From an uncultured Pseudoxanthomonas sp. (GTDB lineage Bacteria; Pseudomonadota; Gammaproteobacteria; Xanthomonadales; Xanthomonadaceae): DNA of 43,538 nucleotides. The stretch is taken from positions 1-43,538 of the forward strand of contig CAMPIO010000022.1 of assembly GCA_946886405.1 (NCBI GenBank). The letters are read 5' to 3'. This document shows, in pieces, positions 1 through 7,338 of this stretch (positions within the stretch are counted from its first letter, which is position 1; each line of letters starts with the position of its first letter). A program made the position numbers and the translations under genes. The notes below the pieces were generated by a model. That model saw nothing but the letters and a program-made list of their open reading frames with translations, searched no databases and was not told the origin of the DNA.

Positions 1-342
1 ATCGTCAACACCGCTTCGGTCGCCGCCTACGAAGGCCAGATCGGCCAGGCCGCGTATTCGGCGTCCAAGGGCGGCGTGGTCGGCATGACCCTGCCGATGG
101 CGCGCGAGCTGGCCCGCTTCGGCATCCGGGTGATGACCGTGGCGCCGGGCGTGTTCTGGACGCCGATGGTCGACGGCATGCCCGAATCTGTGCAGCAGTC
201 GCTGGCCGCGACCATCCCGTTCCCGTCGCGCCTGGGCAAGGCCGAAGAGTTCGCCGACCTGGTCGCCTACATCCTTGGCAACACCTACCTCAACGGCGAA
301 ACCATCCGCCTCGACGGCGCCACGCGCCTGGCCCCCAAGTAA
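1..342 (+). CDS. HSD10-type short-chain dehydrogenase/reductase, 3' part
   Basis: This is the C-terminal 113 residues of an NAD-dependent short-chain dehydrogenase; the 5' end lies outside the window. The frame is open from base 1 and shows the catalytic YSASK motif (Tyr19, Lys23), preceded by the catalytic-serine strand NTAS. The stretch around [14 protein letters not shown] and the later PGVFWTPM closely resemble 3-hydroxyacyl-CoA dehydrogenase type 2 (HSD10), which acts in fatty-acid or isoleucine-type beta-oxidation. The exact acyl substrate cannot be told from a fragment. The TAA stop merges into the AAGGA ribosome-binding site of the next gene, so the two are probably cotranscribed. Confidence 0.85.
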   Translation: MVNTASVAAYEGQIGQAAYSASKGGVVGMTLPMARELARFGIRVMTVAPGVFWTPMVDGMPESVQQSLAATIPFPSRLGKAEEFADLVAYILGNTYLNGETIRLDGATRLAPK

Positions 343-350
343 GGACACCG

Positions 351-917
351 ATGAAGGCTTACGACATCAAGAAGGGCAACGTCGTCGAACACAACGGCGG
401 CGTGTACCAGATCCGCGACATCGAGCGCAGCTCGCCGCAGGGCCGCGGCGGTAACGTGCGCTTCCGGTTCATCATGTACAGCGTGCCGGGTGGCAACAAG
501 CTGGATGCCAGCTTCGACGCCGACGACAACCTGAGCGAAGTGGAACTGCTGCGCCGGCAGTCGACGTATTCGTACAAGGACGGCGACGCGTTCGTGTTCC
601 TCGACGACGAGGACTACACGCCGTACACGCTGGACGCGGACGTCATAGGCGATGACGCCGGCTACATCACCGACGGTCTGGCGGGCTGCTACGTACAGGT
701 GATCGATGAACTGCCGGTCGCACTGCAGCTGCCGCAGCACGTGACACTGGAAGTGGTGGAAACGCCGCCGGAACTGAAGGGTGGAACCGCCACCAAGCGC
801 CCGAAGCCGGCCAAGCTGAACACCGGCATCGAAATCATGGTGCCGGAGTACATCACCAACGGCGAGCGCATCCTGGTCAACACGACCACGGGCGAATTCG
901 GCGGTCGCGCCGACTGA
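351..917 (+). CDS. efpL: Elongation factor P-like protein (EfpL/YeiP)
   Basis: A 188-residue, three-domain EF-P paralogue that binds the ribosome E site and relieves stalling at difficult peptide bonds. Domain I is a KOW-like barrel at about residues 1-65 and is followed by two OB folds. The loop that carries a modified lysine in true EF-P reads SSPQGRGG here, with Arg32 at the tip; an unmodified arginine is typical of the EfpL/YeiP branch. The C-terminal [20 protein letters not shown] is the family's strongly conserved end. The start follows an AAGGA ribosome-binding site that overlaps the stop of the dehydrogenase 8 bases upstream. The TGA stop is 1 base before a GTAG repeat. Confidence 0.93.
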   Translation: MKAYDIKKGNVVEHNGGVYQIRDIERSSPQGRGGNVRFRFIMYSVPGGNKLDASFDADDNLSEVELLRRQSTYSYKDGDAFVFLDDEDYTPYTLDADVIGDDAGYITDGLAGCYVQVIDELPVALQLPQHVTLEVVETPPELKGGTATKRPKPAKLNTGIEIMVPEYITNGERILVNTTTGEFGGRAD

Positions 918-918
918 G

Positions 919-1001
919 GTAGCGTGCGATGTGCGCACGACCCGCTGAGCTTCTCGCCGCGCGATGAAGCACCCTGCGGTCGTGCGCATGGCGCACGCTA
1001 C
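919..1001. repeat. GTAG palindrome pair (REP/BIME), CGTGCG stem
   Basis: Two short palindromes in inverted orientation occupy the gap between convergent efpL and the DUF4105 gene. The left unit (919-940) starts GTAGCGTGCG, and the right unit (980-1001) is nearly its reverse complement and ends CGCACGCTAC. The inner CTA of the right unit, read on the minus strand, is the TAG stop of the DUF4105 gene. The arrangement could also act as a bidirectional terminator. It resembles the SMAG (GTAG) repeats described in Stenotrophomonas. Confidence 0.8.
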
Positions 1002-2815
1002 GGTTGGCGCAGGCGTGCACCAATTGTCTCAAGGTTCGCCTCTATGCCGCTCAGCACCTCGTGCTGGTCCGCCGGCAGCCAGCGTTCCAGTTCTTCCCGC
1101 AGCGCGTCGTCCTGCTCGCGTAGGCGGGTCACGCGCAGGCGCGCTTCCTCCGCCACGCGCACGCGCTCCTCGGACTGCGGGAGTCCGTATCCGTCCGCCA
1201 GAAGCTCCGACGGCCGGCTGACGAAACCGGTATCCCCCAGCCACGCACGCAGGGCGTACAGCGCCTGCGCAATATCGGCCGGTGCATCACGCCCAAGGTA
1301 GCGTCGCTTCAGCTCATCGCGCAGCAGCAATTGTTGCCGCCGTTGCGCGGCGTTCTCCAGCACCAGCAACGCCGCGCTGGCGCGCAGGTCGGCCCGCGGC
1401 AACCACACAGCCCGTTCGGTCGGTGACAGCGCCAGCCAGGCTTGTGCATCCTGCTGCGGCAGTGACAGCGACTCGCGTGCGACCGCGAACAAAGCGTCGT
1501 AGCGCGCGCTCATCGGCTCGAAGTAATGGCCGAGCCGTCTGGCTTCTTCCGCGTCGTCCAGCACGCCGGCATCGGCGATGCCACGACGTTCCAGCTTCGC
1601 CAGCAGGCCGGTGGGCGTGATGCTGGCGAGTGGCTCGGCGGCGAGTCGCGGCACGCCGTCACGCAGCAGCTTCCAGGTTTCCACCGCGCAGTTGTTGCTG
1701 ATGAAGTAATAGTGCCCGTCGTAGCTCCAGTGCAGCTGGGCAGCGCGCTCCAGCAAGCCTGCGATTTCCGCGCCGTCGAGTTGCAGCGGAATGGACTGCA
1801 GGCCACGCAGCTCGACCCGGGTGTATTCCTCGATCACCTGATCCAGAGGCAGCAGGAACAGGCGCGACGGATAGGAACCTGTCAGACCGCGCCACCCCGA
1901 GATCTGCACGTCGCCGACGAAGGCGCGGAACGACAGCACACGATGATGCGCCAAGTCGAAACGGCAGTCCGGCCCCGGCATGCGTCCCGGCGCACAGATC
2001 ACCAGTCGCAGCATGCTGTGGCCCCAGCGGCTCATTGCCTGCGTGTTGCCCTCCGCGAGTAGGTAGTCGACCGCATACACGCGCGAGGGATCCAGTGCGA
2101 GCAGCGATGCGTTGCCCGCCTCGGCGTCGACCTCCAGGAACGGCAACCCGGGCGCACACGCCGCAGCCGTTGCCGGCACGTCGAAATGCGCTGCGAAGTG
2201 ACGATGCAGCGCCGGACGCCGACAGCCGTAAGTGGCGTCGAGAATGAAATGCTCGAGGTTCACCGCCACGAATTCGGACGGGTTCTCCCGTTCGTACGGA
2301 TCGGGGGTTCGGGCGACGAAGTCGTTGCGCGAACGACGCCCTGCGACCTTGAAGACGCTGCGTTGCCATCCGGCCAGATCGCGCAGGCGTGGATCGCCGG
2401 AAAGGACGTTGCGCTGCGCACGGTCGTAAGTGTGGGCGAGTTCGTGCACCAGTGCCCGTCGGACAGCGAGGAGAGAGGCGTCTCCGGAAGGCAGGTCATC
2501 ACGCACCAGCCACGTCTGCAACAACGCGCGCGGCAGCAGGATGCGATCACCGATCCGTCGCCCGGCGACGTGCGGCGGCAGGTCGTCACGCCATTGCAGG
2601 ACCAGATCCGCCGGCAGACCGTTGCGCCATGCGTCGGGCAGCCGAGGCAGGACGTCTTCGACGAGCGCCAGGCTCGCTGCGACCTCCTGCGGTCGGAGCT
2701 GGGCCGGGTCGATCTCGAGCGCGGCCGCCGTCGAGGCCGCCGTGGAGGCCGCGCCCAGCCACGCCCACAACAGGAGCGCGACGATGCGCCGGCCGCGGGG
2801 CCGACGCGCGTCCAT
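998..2815 (-). CDS. Exported DUF4105 (Lnb N-terminal periplasmic domain) protein
   Basis: A 605-residue protein with an N-terminal signal sequence: an arginine-rich start, a hydrophobic core VALLLWAWLGAA, then alanine-rich sequence. The middle holds the DUF4105 domain, which is papain/NlpC-like. The paired motifs are MSRWGHSML (candidate catalytic His) and SNNCAVETWKLL (candidate catalytic Cys). Upstream, HELAHTYDRA looks like a zinc-binding HExxH-type segment, so a second peptidase-like domain may lie at about residues 100-200. The substrate is unknown; a cell-envelope role is inferred. ATG at 2815 is chosen over a TTG one codon earlier because it overlaps the TGA of the upstream DUF2388 gene (TGATG). 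The TAG stop lies inside a GTAG repeat. Confidence 0.85.
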   Translation of the reverse strand: MDARRPRGRRIVALLLWAWLGAASTAASTAAALEIDPAQLRPQEVAASLALVEDVLPRLPDAWRNGLPADLVLQWRDDLPPHVAGRRIGDRILLPRALLQTWLVRDDLPSGDASLLAVRRALVHELAHTYDRAQRNVLSGDPRLRDLAGWQRSVFKVAGRRSRNDFVARTPDPYERENPSEFVAVNLEHFILDATYGCRRPALHRHFAAHFDVPATAAACAPGLPFLEVDAEAGNASLLALDPSRVYAVDYLLAEGNTQAMSRWGHSMLRLVICAPGRMPGPDCRFDLAHHRVLSFRAFVGDVQISGWRGLTGSYPSRLFLLPLDQVIEEYTRVELRGLQSIPLQLDGAEIAGLLERAAQLHWSYDGHYYFISNNCAVETWKLLRDGVPRLAAEPLASITPTGLLAKLERRGIADAGVLDDAEEARRLGHYFEPMSARYDALFAVARESLSLPQQDAQAWLALSPTERAVWLPRADLRASAALLVLENAAQRRQQLLLRDELKRRYLGRDAPADIAQALYALRAWLGDTGFVSRPSELLADGYGLPQSEERVRVAEEARLRVTRLREQDDALREELERWLPADQHEVLSGIEANLETIGARLRQP

Positions 2816-3114
2816 CAACGCGCCAGGATGGCCTGCGCCAGCTGCATGTCGCTGGCCTTGCGTGCGGCCTCGTCCTTCTCGCGCAGGTGGCGCAGTGCGG
2901 CTTCCAGTTGCGCGCCACGGATACGGCCATTGCTGGCGACGAAGCTGGCGGCGTCCTCGCGCGCCTGCACGACGATCTTGTCGTCACCGGAAGAACTGTC
3001 GGACGACGCCGACGAACCGGCCGAAGAAGCACCGGCCGACGAGCCGGCGAAGCTGCCGGCGAGCGCCGGCACGGAGAACGCCAGCAACACGCCGGCCAGG
3101 ATCAATCGGGACAT
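2815..3114 (-). CDS. DUF2388 family small exported protein
   Basis: A 99-residue protein with a clear signal peptide (MSRLILAGVLLAFSVPALA, likely cut after ALA). A serine/alanine/glycine-rich linker follows at about residues 20-42. The C-terminal core has the DUF2388 signature: DDKIVVQAREDAASFVAS and then RGAQLEAALRHLR. The function is unknown. In Pseudomonas, relatives of this gene are often found beside DUF4105 genes; here the two overlap by one base, which implies translational coupling and a shared envelope function. A longer frame continues upstream, but the signal peptide fixes the start at 3114, preceded by GGAAAT. Confidence 0.85.
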   Translation of the reverse strand: MSRLILAGVLLAFSVPALAGSFAGSSAGASSAGSSASSDSSSGDDKIVVQAREDAASFVASNGRIRGAQLEAALRHLREKDEAARKASDMQLAQAILAR

Positions 3115-3203
3115 GGGATTTCCAAGCGGGGGAACGCCGTCGCCGGCGCGGTGCGCAAAGACTAACCGCAAACGCCCTGCGAGCGCCTGAATCCGGGCAT
3201 CGC

Positions 3204-3238
3204 GTAGGACGAACAGCGTCGCGCCCATGAGGCGTTCC
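3204..3238. repeat. Degenerate GTAG repeat
   Basis: The segment begins GTAGGACG and ends GCGCCCATGAGGCGTTCC, which looks like a shortened and mutated version of the inverted pairs just downstream (right arm GCGCCCATGGGGCGCTCC). Confidence 0.4.
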
Positions 3239-3297
3239 AAAGCGATGCGGCCCCGTAGACATCACACGCCATGTGGATGCATCAGCAGCCGGCACCT

Positions 3298-3371
3298 CTA
3301 GGAGCGGGCCATGCCCGCGATGCCCCTCAACACCGCGCACGAACGGCATCGCGCCCATGGGGCGCTCCTAC
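3298..3371. repeat. GTAG-type palindrome pair (GAGCGGGC stem)
   Basis: The left palindrome GGAGCGGGCCATGCCCGCGA is followed after a spacer by a right unit ending GGGGCGCTCCTAC. The first base of the left GTAG has mutated to C (CTAG). The same two units recur at 3423, 6396 and 6520. Confidence 0.8.
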
Positions 3372-3422
3372 AGCGATGCGGTCTGAGCAAAGGAAACAGC
3401 CGCGTCACCTGACCCGGCTCTT

Positions 3423-3495
3423 GTAGGAGCGGGCCATGCCCGCGATGCTCTTGGCGGCGCCCGTGAAAAGCATCGCGCCCGAGAGGCGCTCCTAC
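3423..3495. repeat. GTAG palindrome pair (GAGCGGGC stem)
   Basis: The unit starts GTAGGAGCGGGCCATGCCCG and ends AGGCGCTCCTAC, two inverted palindromes with a short spacer. It lies just downstream of the dehydrogenase stop and might protect or terminate that transcript. Confidence 0.85.
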
Positions 3496-3517
3496 AGCAA
3501 GGTGGAAACAGGCGGTT

Positions 3518-4906
3518 TCAGGTGTCGAACAGCTTGCCCGGATTCATCAGCCCGTTCGGGTCCAGCACGCGCTTGATGCCCCGCATCACCGCGATCTCTT
3601 CCGCGCTGCGCGTGCTTTCCAGGTAGCCCTTCTTGACCAGGCCAATGCCATGCTCGGCCGAGATGCTGCCCTGATGGCGCTGCAATGCGGCGGCCAGCAC
3701 CTTGGTGACCTGCTCGCACTCGGTCACGAACGTCGCGTTCTCCATGCCATCCGGCTTCAGCACATTGATATGCAGGTTGCCGTCGCCAATATGGCCGAAC
3801 CAGACCACCTCGAACTGCGGATAGGCCTCGCCCAGCAGCGCCTGCGTTTCGGCGAGGAACGCCGGCATGGCCGAGATCCGGACCGACACATCGTTCTTGT
3901 AAGGCACGTAGCGCGCCAGCGATTCGGTGATGCCCTCGCGCAGGCGCCACAACTGCGTGGCCTGCGCGTCAGACTGGCTGATCACACCGTCGCTGACCCA
4001 GCCCTGCTCCATGCAGGCCTCGAAGGCGGCCATTGCGGCAGCTTCCCTCGCTTCGTCACCGATGGCGAACTCGGTGACCACGTAGTACGGATGAATGTCG
4101 TCGAACGGATTCTGCGCGCCATGCGCCAGCACGTGGTGCAGCGCGCGGTCGGTGAAGAACTCGAAGGCTTCCAGTTGCAGCCGTTCACGGAAGGCCGCGA
4201 ACACCTGCATCAACACGTCGAACGAAGGCAGCGCCAGCAGCATGACGTTGGTGGGCGGCGGCGGATCGGTCAGCCGGACGGTCGCTTCGACCACGATGCC
4301 CAGCGTGCCTTCCGAACCGATCCACAGGTGGCGCAGGTCGTAGCCGCTGGAATTCTTGATCAGCGCCTTGTTGAGCTCCAACACCTCGCCCGCGCCGGTG
4401 ACGACCTTCAGCCCGGCGATCCACTCGCGCGTGTTGCCATAGCGGATCACGCGGATGCCGCCAGCATTGGTGGCGATGTTGCCGCCGATGGCGCAAGAAC
4501 CACGCGCAGCGAAATCCACCGGATAGACCAGCCCGTGTTCACGCGCCGCGTTGTGTACCGCCTCCAGCGGCATGCCGGCCTGCACGGTCAGCGTGCGGTC
4601 CACGGCATTGAAATCCAGCGCCTGGTTCAGGCGCTCCAGGCTCAGCACGAGTTCGCCGTTCGCGGCGACGGCACCACCGGACAGGCCGGTGCGCCCACCC
4701 GACGGGACGATGGCCACGCGATGCGCGTTCGCCCAGCGCACCACCGCCTGCACCTCATCGACGGTGGCCGGCAATGCGATCGCGAGCGGCGCCGGTGTCC
4801 AGCGTCGGGTCCAGTCGCGGCCGTAGTGCTCCAGGTCGGCAGGGTCGGTCTTCAGACGCAGCGCCGGGATGGCGTGCTGCAGGGCTTCCAGGCGCGGATC
4901 GCTCAT
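3518..4906 (-). CDS. FAD-linked D-2-hydroxyacid dehydrogenase, probably D-2-hydroxyglutarate dehydrogenase
   Basis: A 462-residue flavoprotein of the GlcD/Dld family. An N-terminal FAD-binding domain (about 45-225) shows PSGGRTGLSGGAV and GGNIATNAGG. The C-terminal FAD-oxidase domain (about 225-460) has GHIGDGNLHINV and SAEHGIG, which hold the metal and substrate ligands. It oxidises a D-2-hydroxyacid and passes electrons on. Because serA is divergently transcribed next to it, D-2-hydroxyglutarate is the best guess: bacterial SerA can reduce 2-oxoglutarate, and D-2-hydroxyglutarate dehydrogenase recycles the product (shown in Pseudomonas stutzeri). D-lactate or glycolate remain alternatives. 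The length is normal and the ATG start is clear. Confidence 0.85.
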   Translation of the reverse strand: MSDPRLEALQHAIPALRLKTDPADLEHYGRDWTRRWTPAPLAIALPATVDEVQAVVRWANAHRVAIVPSGGRTGLSGGAVAANGELVLSLERLNQALDFNAVDRTLTVQAGMPLEAVHNAAREHGLVYPVDFAARGSCAIGGNIATNAGGIRVIRYGNTREWIAGLKVVTGAGEVLELNKALIKNSSGYDLRHLWIGSEGTLGIVVEATVRLTDPPPPTNVMLLALPSFDVLMQVFAAFRERLQLEAFEFFTDRALHHVLAHGAQNPFDDIHPYYVVTEFAIGDEAREAAAMAAFEACMEQGWVSDGVISQSDAQATQLWRLREGITESLARYVPYKNDVSVRISAMPAFLAETQALLGEAYPQFEVVWFGHIGDGNLHINVLKPDGMENATFVTECEQVTKVLAAALQRHQGSISAEHGIGLVKKGYLESTRSAEEIAVMRGIKRVLDPNGLMNPGKLFDT

Positions 4907-5095
4907 TGCGTGGCAGGATTTTCGGGGGCGCCCAGCGTGCCAGCGATGCCGTGCGGCGTCCAGCCGAATGCAGCCTTCGTTTCATGGGCAACAAAGCGGG
5001 GAAACAGCAACCGAGTTTTCCATGGCGCGCTGCACCATCGACCCTGCCCATCTGGCATAGTGACGACCCTTTCCCCCGCGACGACTTTTCCGGCA
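4907..5095. promoter_or_regulatory. Divergent intergenic region, dehydrogenase/serA
   Basis: These 189 bases must hold the promoters of both divergent genes. No convincing -35/-10 pair or operator palindrome was recognised. Shared control of the two genes is inferred from the geometry only. Confidence 0.4.
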
Positions 5096-6337
5096 ATGTC
5101 GATCAAGAAGACCTCGTACCCGAAGCAGGACATCCGCGTACTGTTGCTGGAAGGGGTCAGCCAGACCGCCGTCGAAACCTTCCGCGCCGCCGGTTACACG
5201 CAGATCGAACTGCACGAGAAGTCGCTGCCGGAAGACGAACTGAAGCGCCGCATCGCCGAGGCGCATATCGTCGGCATCCGTTCCCGCACCCACTTGAGCG
5301 AGGACGTGCTGGCGCAGGCGCGTCGCCTGATCGCGGTCGGCTGCTTCTGCATCGGCACCAACCAGGTGGACCTCGATGCGGCGGAACTGGCCGGCATCCC
5401 GGTCTTCAACGCGCCCTACTCCAATACCCGCAGCGTCGCCGAACTGGTGATCGCGCAGGCGATCCTGCTCATGCGCGGCGTGCCGCAGAAGAATGCGGAG
5501 TGCCATCGTGGCGGATGGAGCAAGTCCGCCGCCGGCAGCCACGAGGTGCGCGGCAAGACGCTGGGCATCATCGGCTACGGCCACATCGGCACCCAGGTCG
5601 GCGTGCTGGCCGAGGCGCTGGGCATGCAGGTGCTCTTCCACGACATCGAGACCAAGCTGTCGCTGGGCAATGCCCGCGCTGCCGTGGGCCTGGACGATCT
5701 GCTGGCGCAAAGCGACGTGGTCACCCTGCACGTGCCGGAAACCGCGGCGACCAAGGACATGTTCGGTGCCGCGCAGATCGCGCTGATGAAGCCCGGCGCC
5801 CACGTGATCAATGCCTCGCGCGGCACCGTCGTCGACATCGACGCGCTGGCGGAGGCCCTGAAATCCGGCAAGCTCGGCGGCGCGGCGGTGGACGTGTTCC
5901 CGCTGGAGCCGAAGGGCAATGCGGAACTGTTCGAGTCGCCATTGCGCGGCCTGGACAACGTCATCCTCACCCCGCACGTCGGCGGCAGCACGCTGGAAGC
6001 GCAGGACAATATCGGCATCGAAGTGGCGGCCAAGCTGGTGCGCTACAGCGACAACGGCAGCACACTGTCGTCGGTGAACTTCCCCGAGGTCACCCTGCCC
6101 GGCCACGACGGCAGCCGCCGCATCCTGCACATCCACCGCAACGTGCCGGGCGTGCTGTCGCAGATCAACGACATCTTCCGCGACCGCGGGATCAACATCG
6201 ACGGCCAGTTCCTGCGTACCGACCCGAAGGTGGGTTACGTGGTCATCGACGTCACCGCCGACGAGGAACAGACGGCCAGCCTGCGCGACGCGATGGCGGC
6301 GATCGACGGCACGTTGCGGGTGCGCGTCCTGTATTGA
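5096..6337 (+). CDS. serA: D-3-phosphoglycerate dehydrogenase
   Basis: A 413-residue enzyme that oxidises 3-phosphoglycerate to 3-phosphohydroxypyruvate, the first step of serine synthesis. It matches the E. coli SerA length (about 410). The NAD-binding motif is GIIGYGHIGTQVG, the catalytic region contains INASRGTVVD and the catalytic His lies in LTPHVGGST. An ACT domain at about 340-413 begins RRILHIHRNVPGVL; in relatives it gives serine feedback inhibition. The frame is open far upstream, but similarity begins at MSIKKTSYPKQDIRVLLLEG, so ATG 5096 is chosen; it has no obvious Shine-Dalgarno. The gene is divergent from the D-2-hydroxyacid dehydrogenase. Confidence 0.95.
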   Translation: MSIKKTSYPKQDIRVLLLEGVSQTAVETFRAAGYTQIELHEKSLPEDELKRRIAEAHIVGIRSRTHLSEDVLAQARRLIAVGCFCIGTNQVDLDAAELAGIPVFNAPYSNTRSVAELVIAQAILLMRGVPQKNAECHRGGWSKSAAGSHEVRGKTLGIIGYGHIGTQVGVLAEALGMQVLFHDIETKLSLGNARAAVGLDDLLAQSDVVTLHVPETAATKDMFGAAQIALMKPGAHVINASRGTVVDIDALAEALKSGKLGGAAVDVFPLEPKGNAELFESPLRGLDNVILTPHVGGSTLEAQDNIGIEVAAKLVRYSDNGSTLSSVNFPEVTLPGHDGSRRILHIHRNVPGVLSQINDIFRDRGINIDGQFLRTDPKVGYVVIDVTADEEQTASLRDAMAAIDGTLRVRVLY

Positions 6338-6395
6338 GCGGGAAAGCAACGCGTCTGCGGGCCCGGCGGCGGCGCGCTCCGTCACATGGGCGCCT

Positions 6396-6467
6396 GTAGG
6401 AGCGGGCCATGCCCGCGATGCTCTTGCGGCCTCGCGCTGAAAGCATCGCGCCCATGGGGCGCTCCTA
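6396..6467. repeat. GTAG palindrome pair (GAGCGGGC stem)
   Basis: The left unit GTAGGAGCGGGCCATGCCCG and the right unit ending GGGGCGCTCCTAC flank a short spacer. It lies in the 275-base gap after serA, which otherwise holds only the second pair at 6520. Confidence 0.85.
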
Positions 6468-6519
6468 CAACATCGCGGACTCTGCCATCGGAATCACCCG
6501 CACGCCTACCCGGATGCCC

Positions 6520-6616
6520 GTAGGAGCGGGCCATGCCCGCGATGCTCTTGAGACTTTGCGCTGAAAAGCATCTGAGACTTTGCGCTGAAAGCATCGCGCC
6601 CGTGGGGCGCTCCTAC
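6520..6616. repeat. GTAG palindrome pair with a duplicated spacer
   Basis: It has the same end units as the pair at 6396. The spacer carries a 23-24 base tandem duplication (6549-6572 and 6573-6595; unit begins TGAGACTTTGCGCTG). The right end, read on the minus strand, supplies the TAG stop of the Nudix gene. Confidence 0.85.
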
Positions 6617-7182
6617 AGAGGATCTCCCTGGCCCACGGTAGTCTGCATGGCCAGCCATTTGCGCGCCATGCGGCTGAGGGATTCGTCCGGCTCGTCGGCG
6701 ATCGGTCCGATCTCCCGCCATGCCAGGTCCAGCGACTCTTCACTGACCACATACGCTTCGCTGCCGGTTGCGCGCACGACGTAACGCACGTCGTAGTGCC
6801 AGTGGCCCGGAACGCCTTTGCGTTCGGGGATCCAGTGCCGGTCCAGATCGAAGATGTCGCCTTCGACACACAGATCGGACAGTCCCGACTCTTCCTCCGC
6901 CTCCCTCAAGGCGACCCGCGCCATGTCGCCGTCACCGTCGGCATGTCCGCCGAGTTGCAGCCAGCGGCCAAGCTTCCGATGGTGGGTAAGCAGCGTGCGA
7001 CGGCCGTCGCCACTGACGAGCCAGGCACCACCCGTCAAATGACCCTCCAGTCGCTCGCGGAGCAGCGGATTGGCCGGGTCGTCCAGCAAGGCGAGAAACT
7101 GCGCCACGACAGCCTTCTCTGCTGGCCAGCGCGTGCCGTAGCCGGTGAGCTGGTCGCGGAGCGTGGTGTAAGCAGCTGACAT
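6613..7182 (-). CDS. Nudix hydrolase
   Basis: A 189-residue Nudix-fold protein that probably hydrolyses a nucleoside-diphosphate-linked compound; the substrate is unknown. The Nudix box runs from GGHADGDG to REAEEESGL. Its second half (RExxEExGL) is intact, but the first glutamate of the GX5EX7 consensus is a glycine here. Metal binding rests mainly on the later glutamates, so activity is still likely. A helical N-terminal segment of about 45 residues precedes the domain. The gene diverges from an amino-acid permease. Its TAG stop is formed by a GTAG repeat. Confidence 0.85.
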   Translation of the reverse strand: MSAAYTTLRDQLTGYGTRWPAEKAVVAQFLALLDDPANPLLRERLEGHLTGGAWLVSGDGRRTLLTHHRKLGRWLQLGGHADGDGDMARVALREAEEESGLSDLCVEGDIFDLDRHWIPERKGVPGHWHYDVRYVVRATGSEAYVVSEESLDLAWREIGPIADEPDESLSRMARKWLAMQTTVGQGDPL

Positions 7183-7291
7183 GGCAGAGTTTTTCCTGGG
7201 GACGCGCGTGCAGGACCATGATTATCGCCTGCCATGCTGCGGTTGCGCTTGTGATCGAGAAGCCGGTTTGGCAAGGTACGGCGGATAAACC

Positions 7292-7309
7292 CCCTGCCGC
7301 CAGGCAGGG
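7292..7309 (+). other. Short hairpin in the permease leader
   Basis: A perfect 7-base stem (CCCTGCC/GGCAGGG) with a 4-base loop sits 30 bases before the permease start. It is too close to be a terminator with a U tract. It may affect translation or may be incidental. Confidence 0.3.
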
Positions 7310-7338
7310 CATAGCCGTTCAGACATGGGGACCACACG

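Larger units (their letters stand above)
3115..3517. other. 403-base gene-free gap filled by GTAG repeats
   Basis: This gap separates the DUF2388 gene from the dehydrogenase gene; both are on the minus strand. It holds one degenerate repeat near 3204-3238 and two full inverted repeat pairs (listed separately). No coding frame with credible codon use was found. Confidence 0.7.

Noticed and set aside
3650..5095. Long plus-strand frame running into serA, suggesting a fusion protein
   Set aside because: It is antisense to the FAD dehydrogenase and has arginine/histidine-rich shadow composition; SerA homology begins at 5096.
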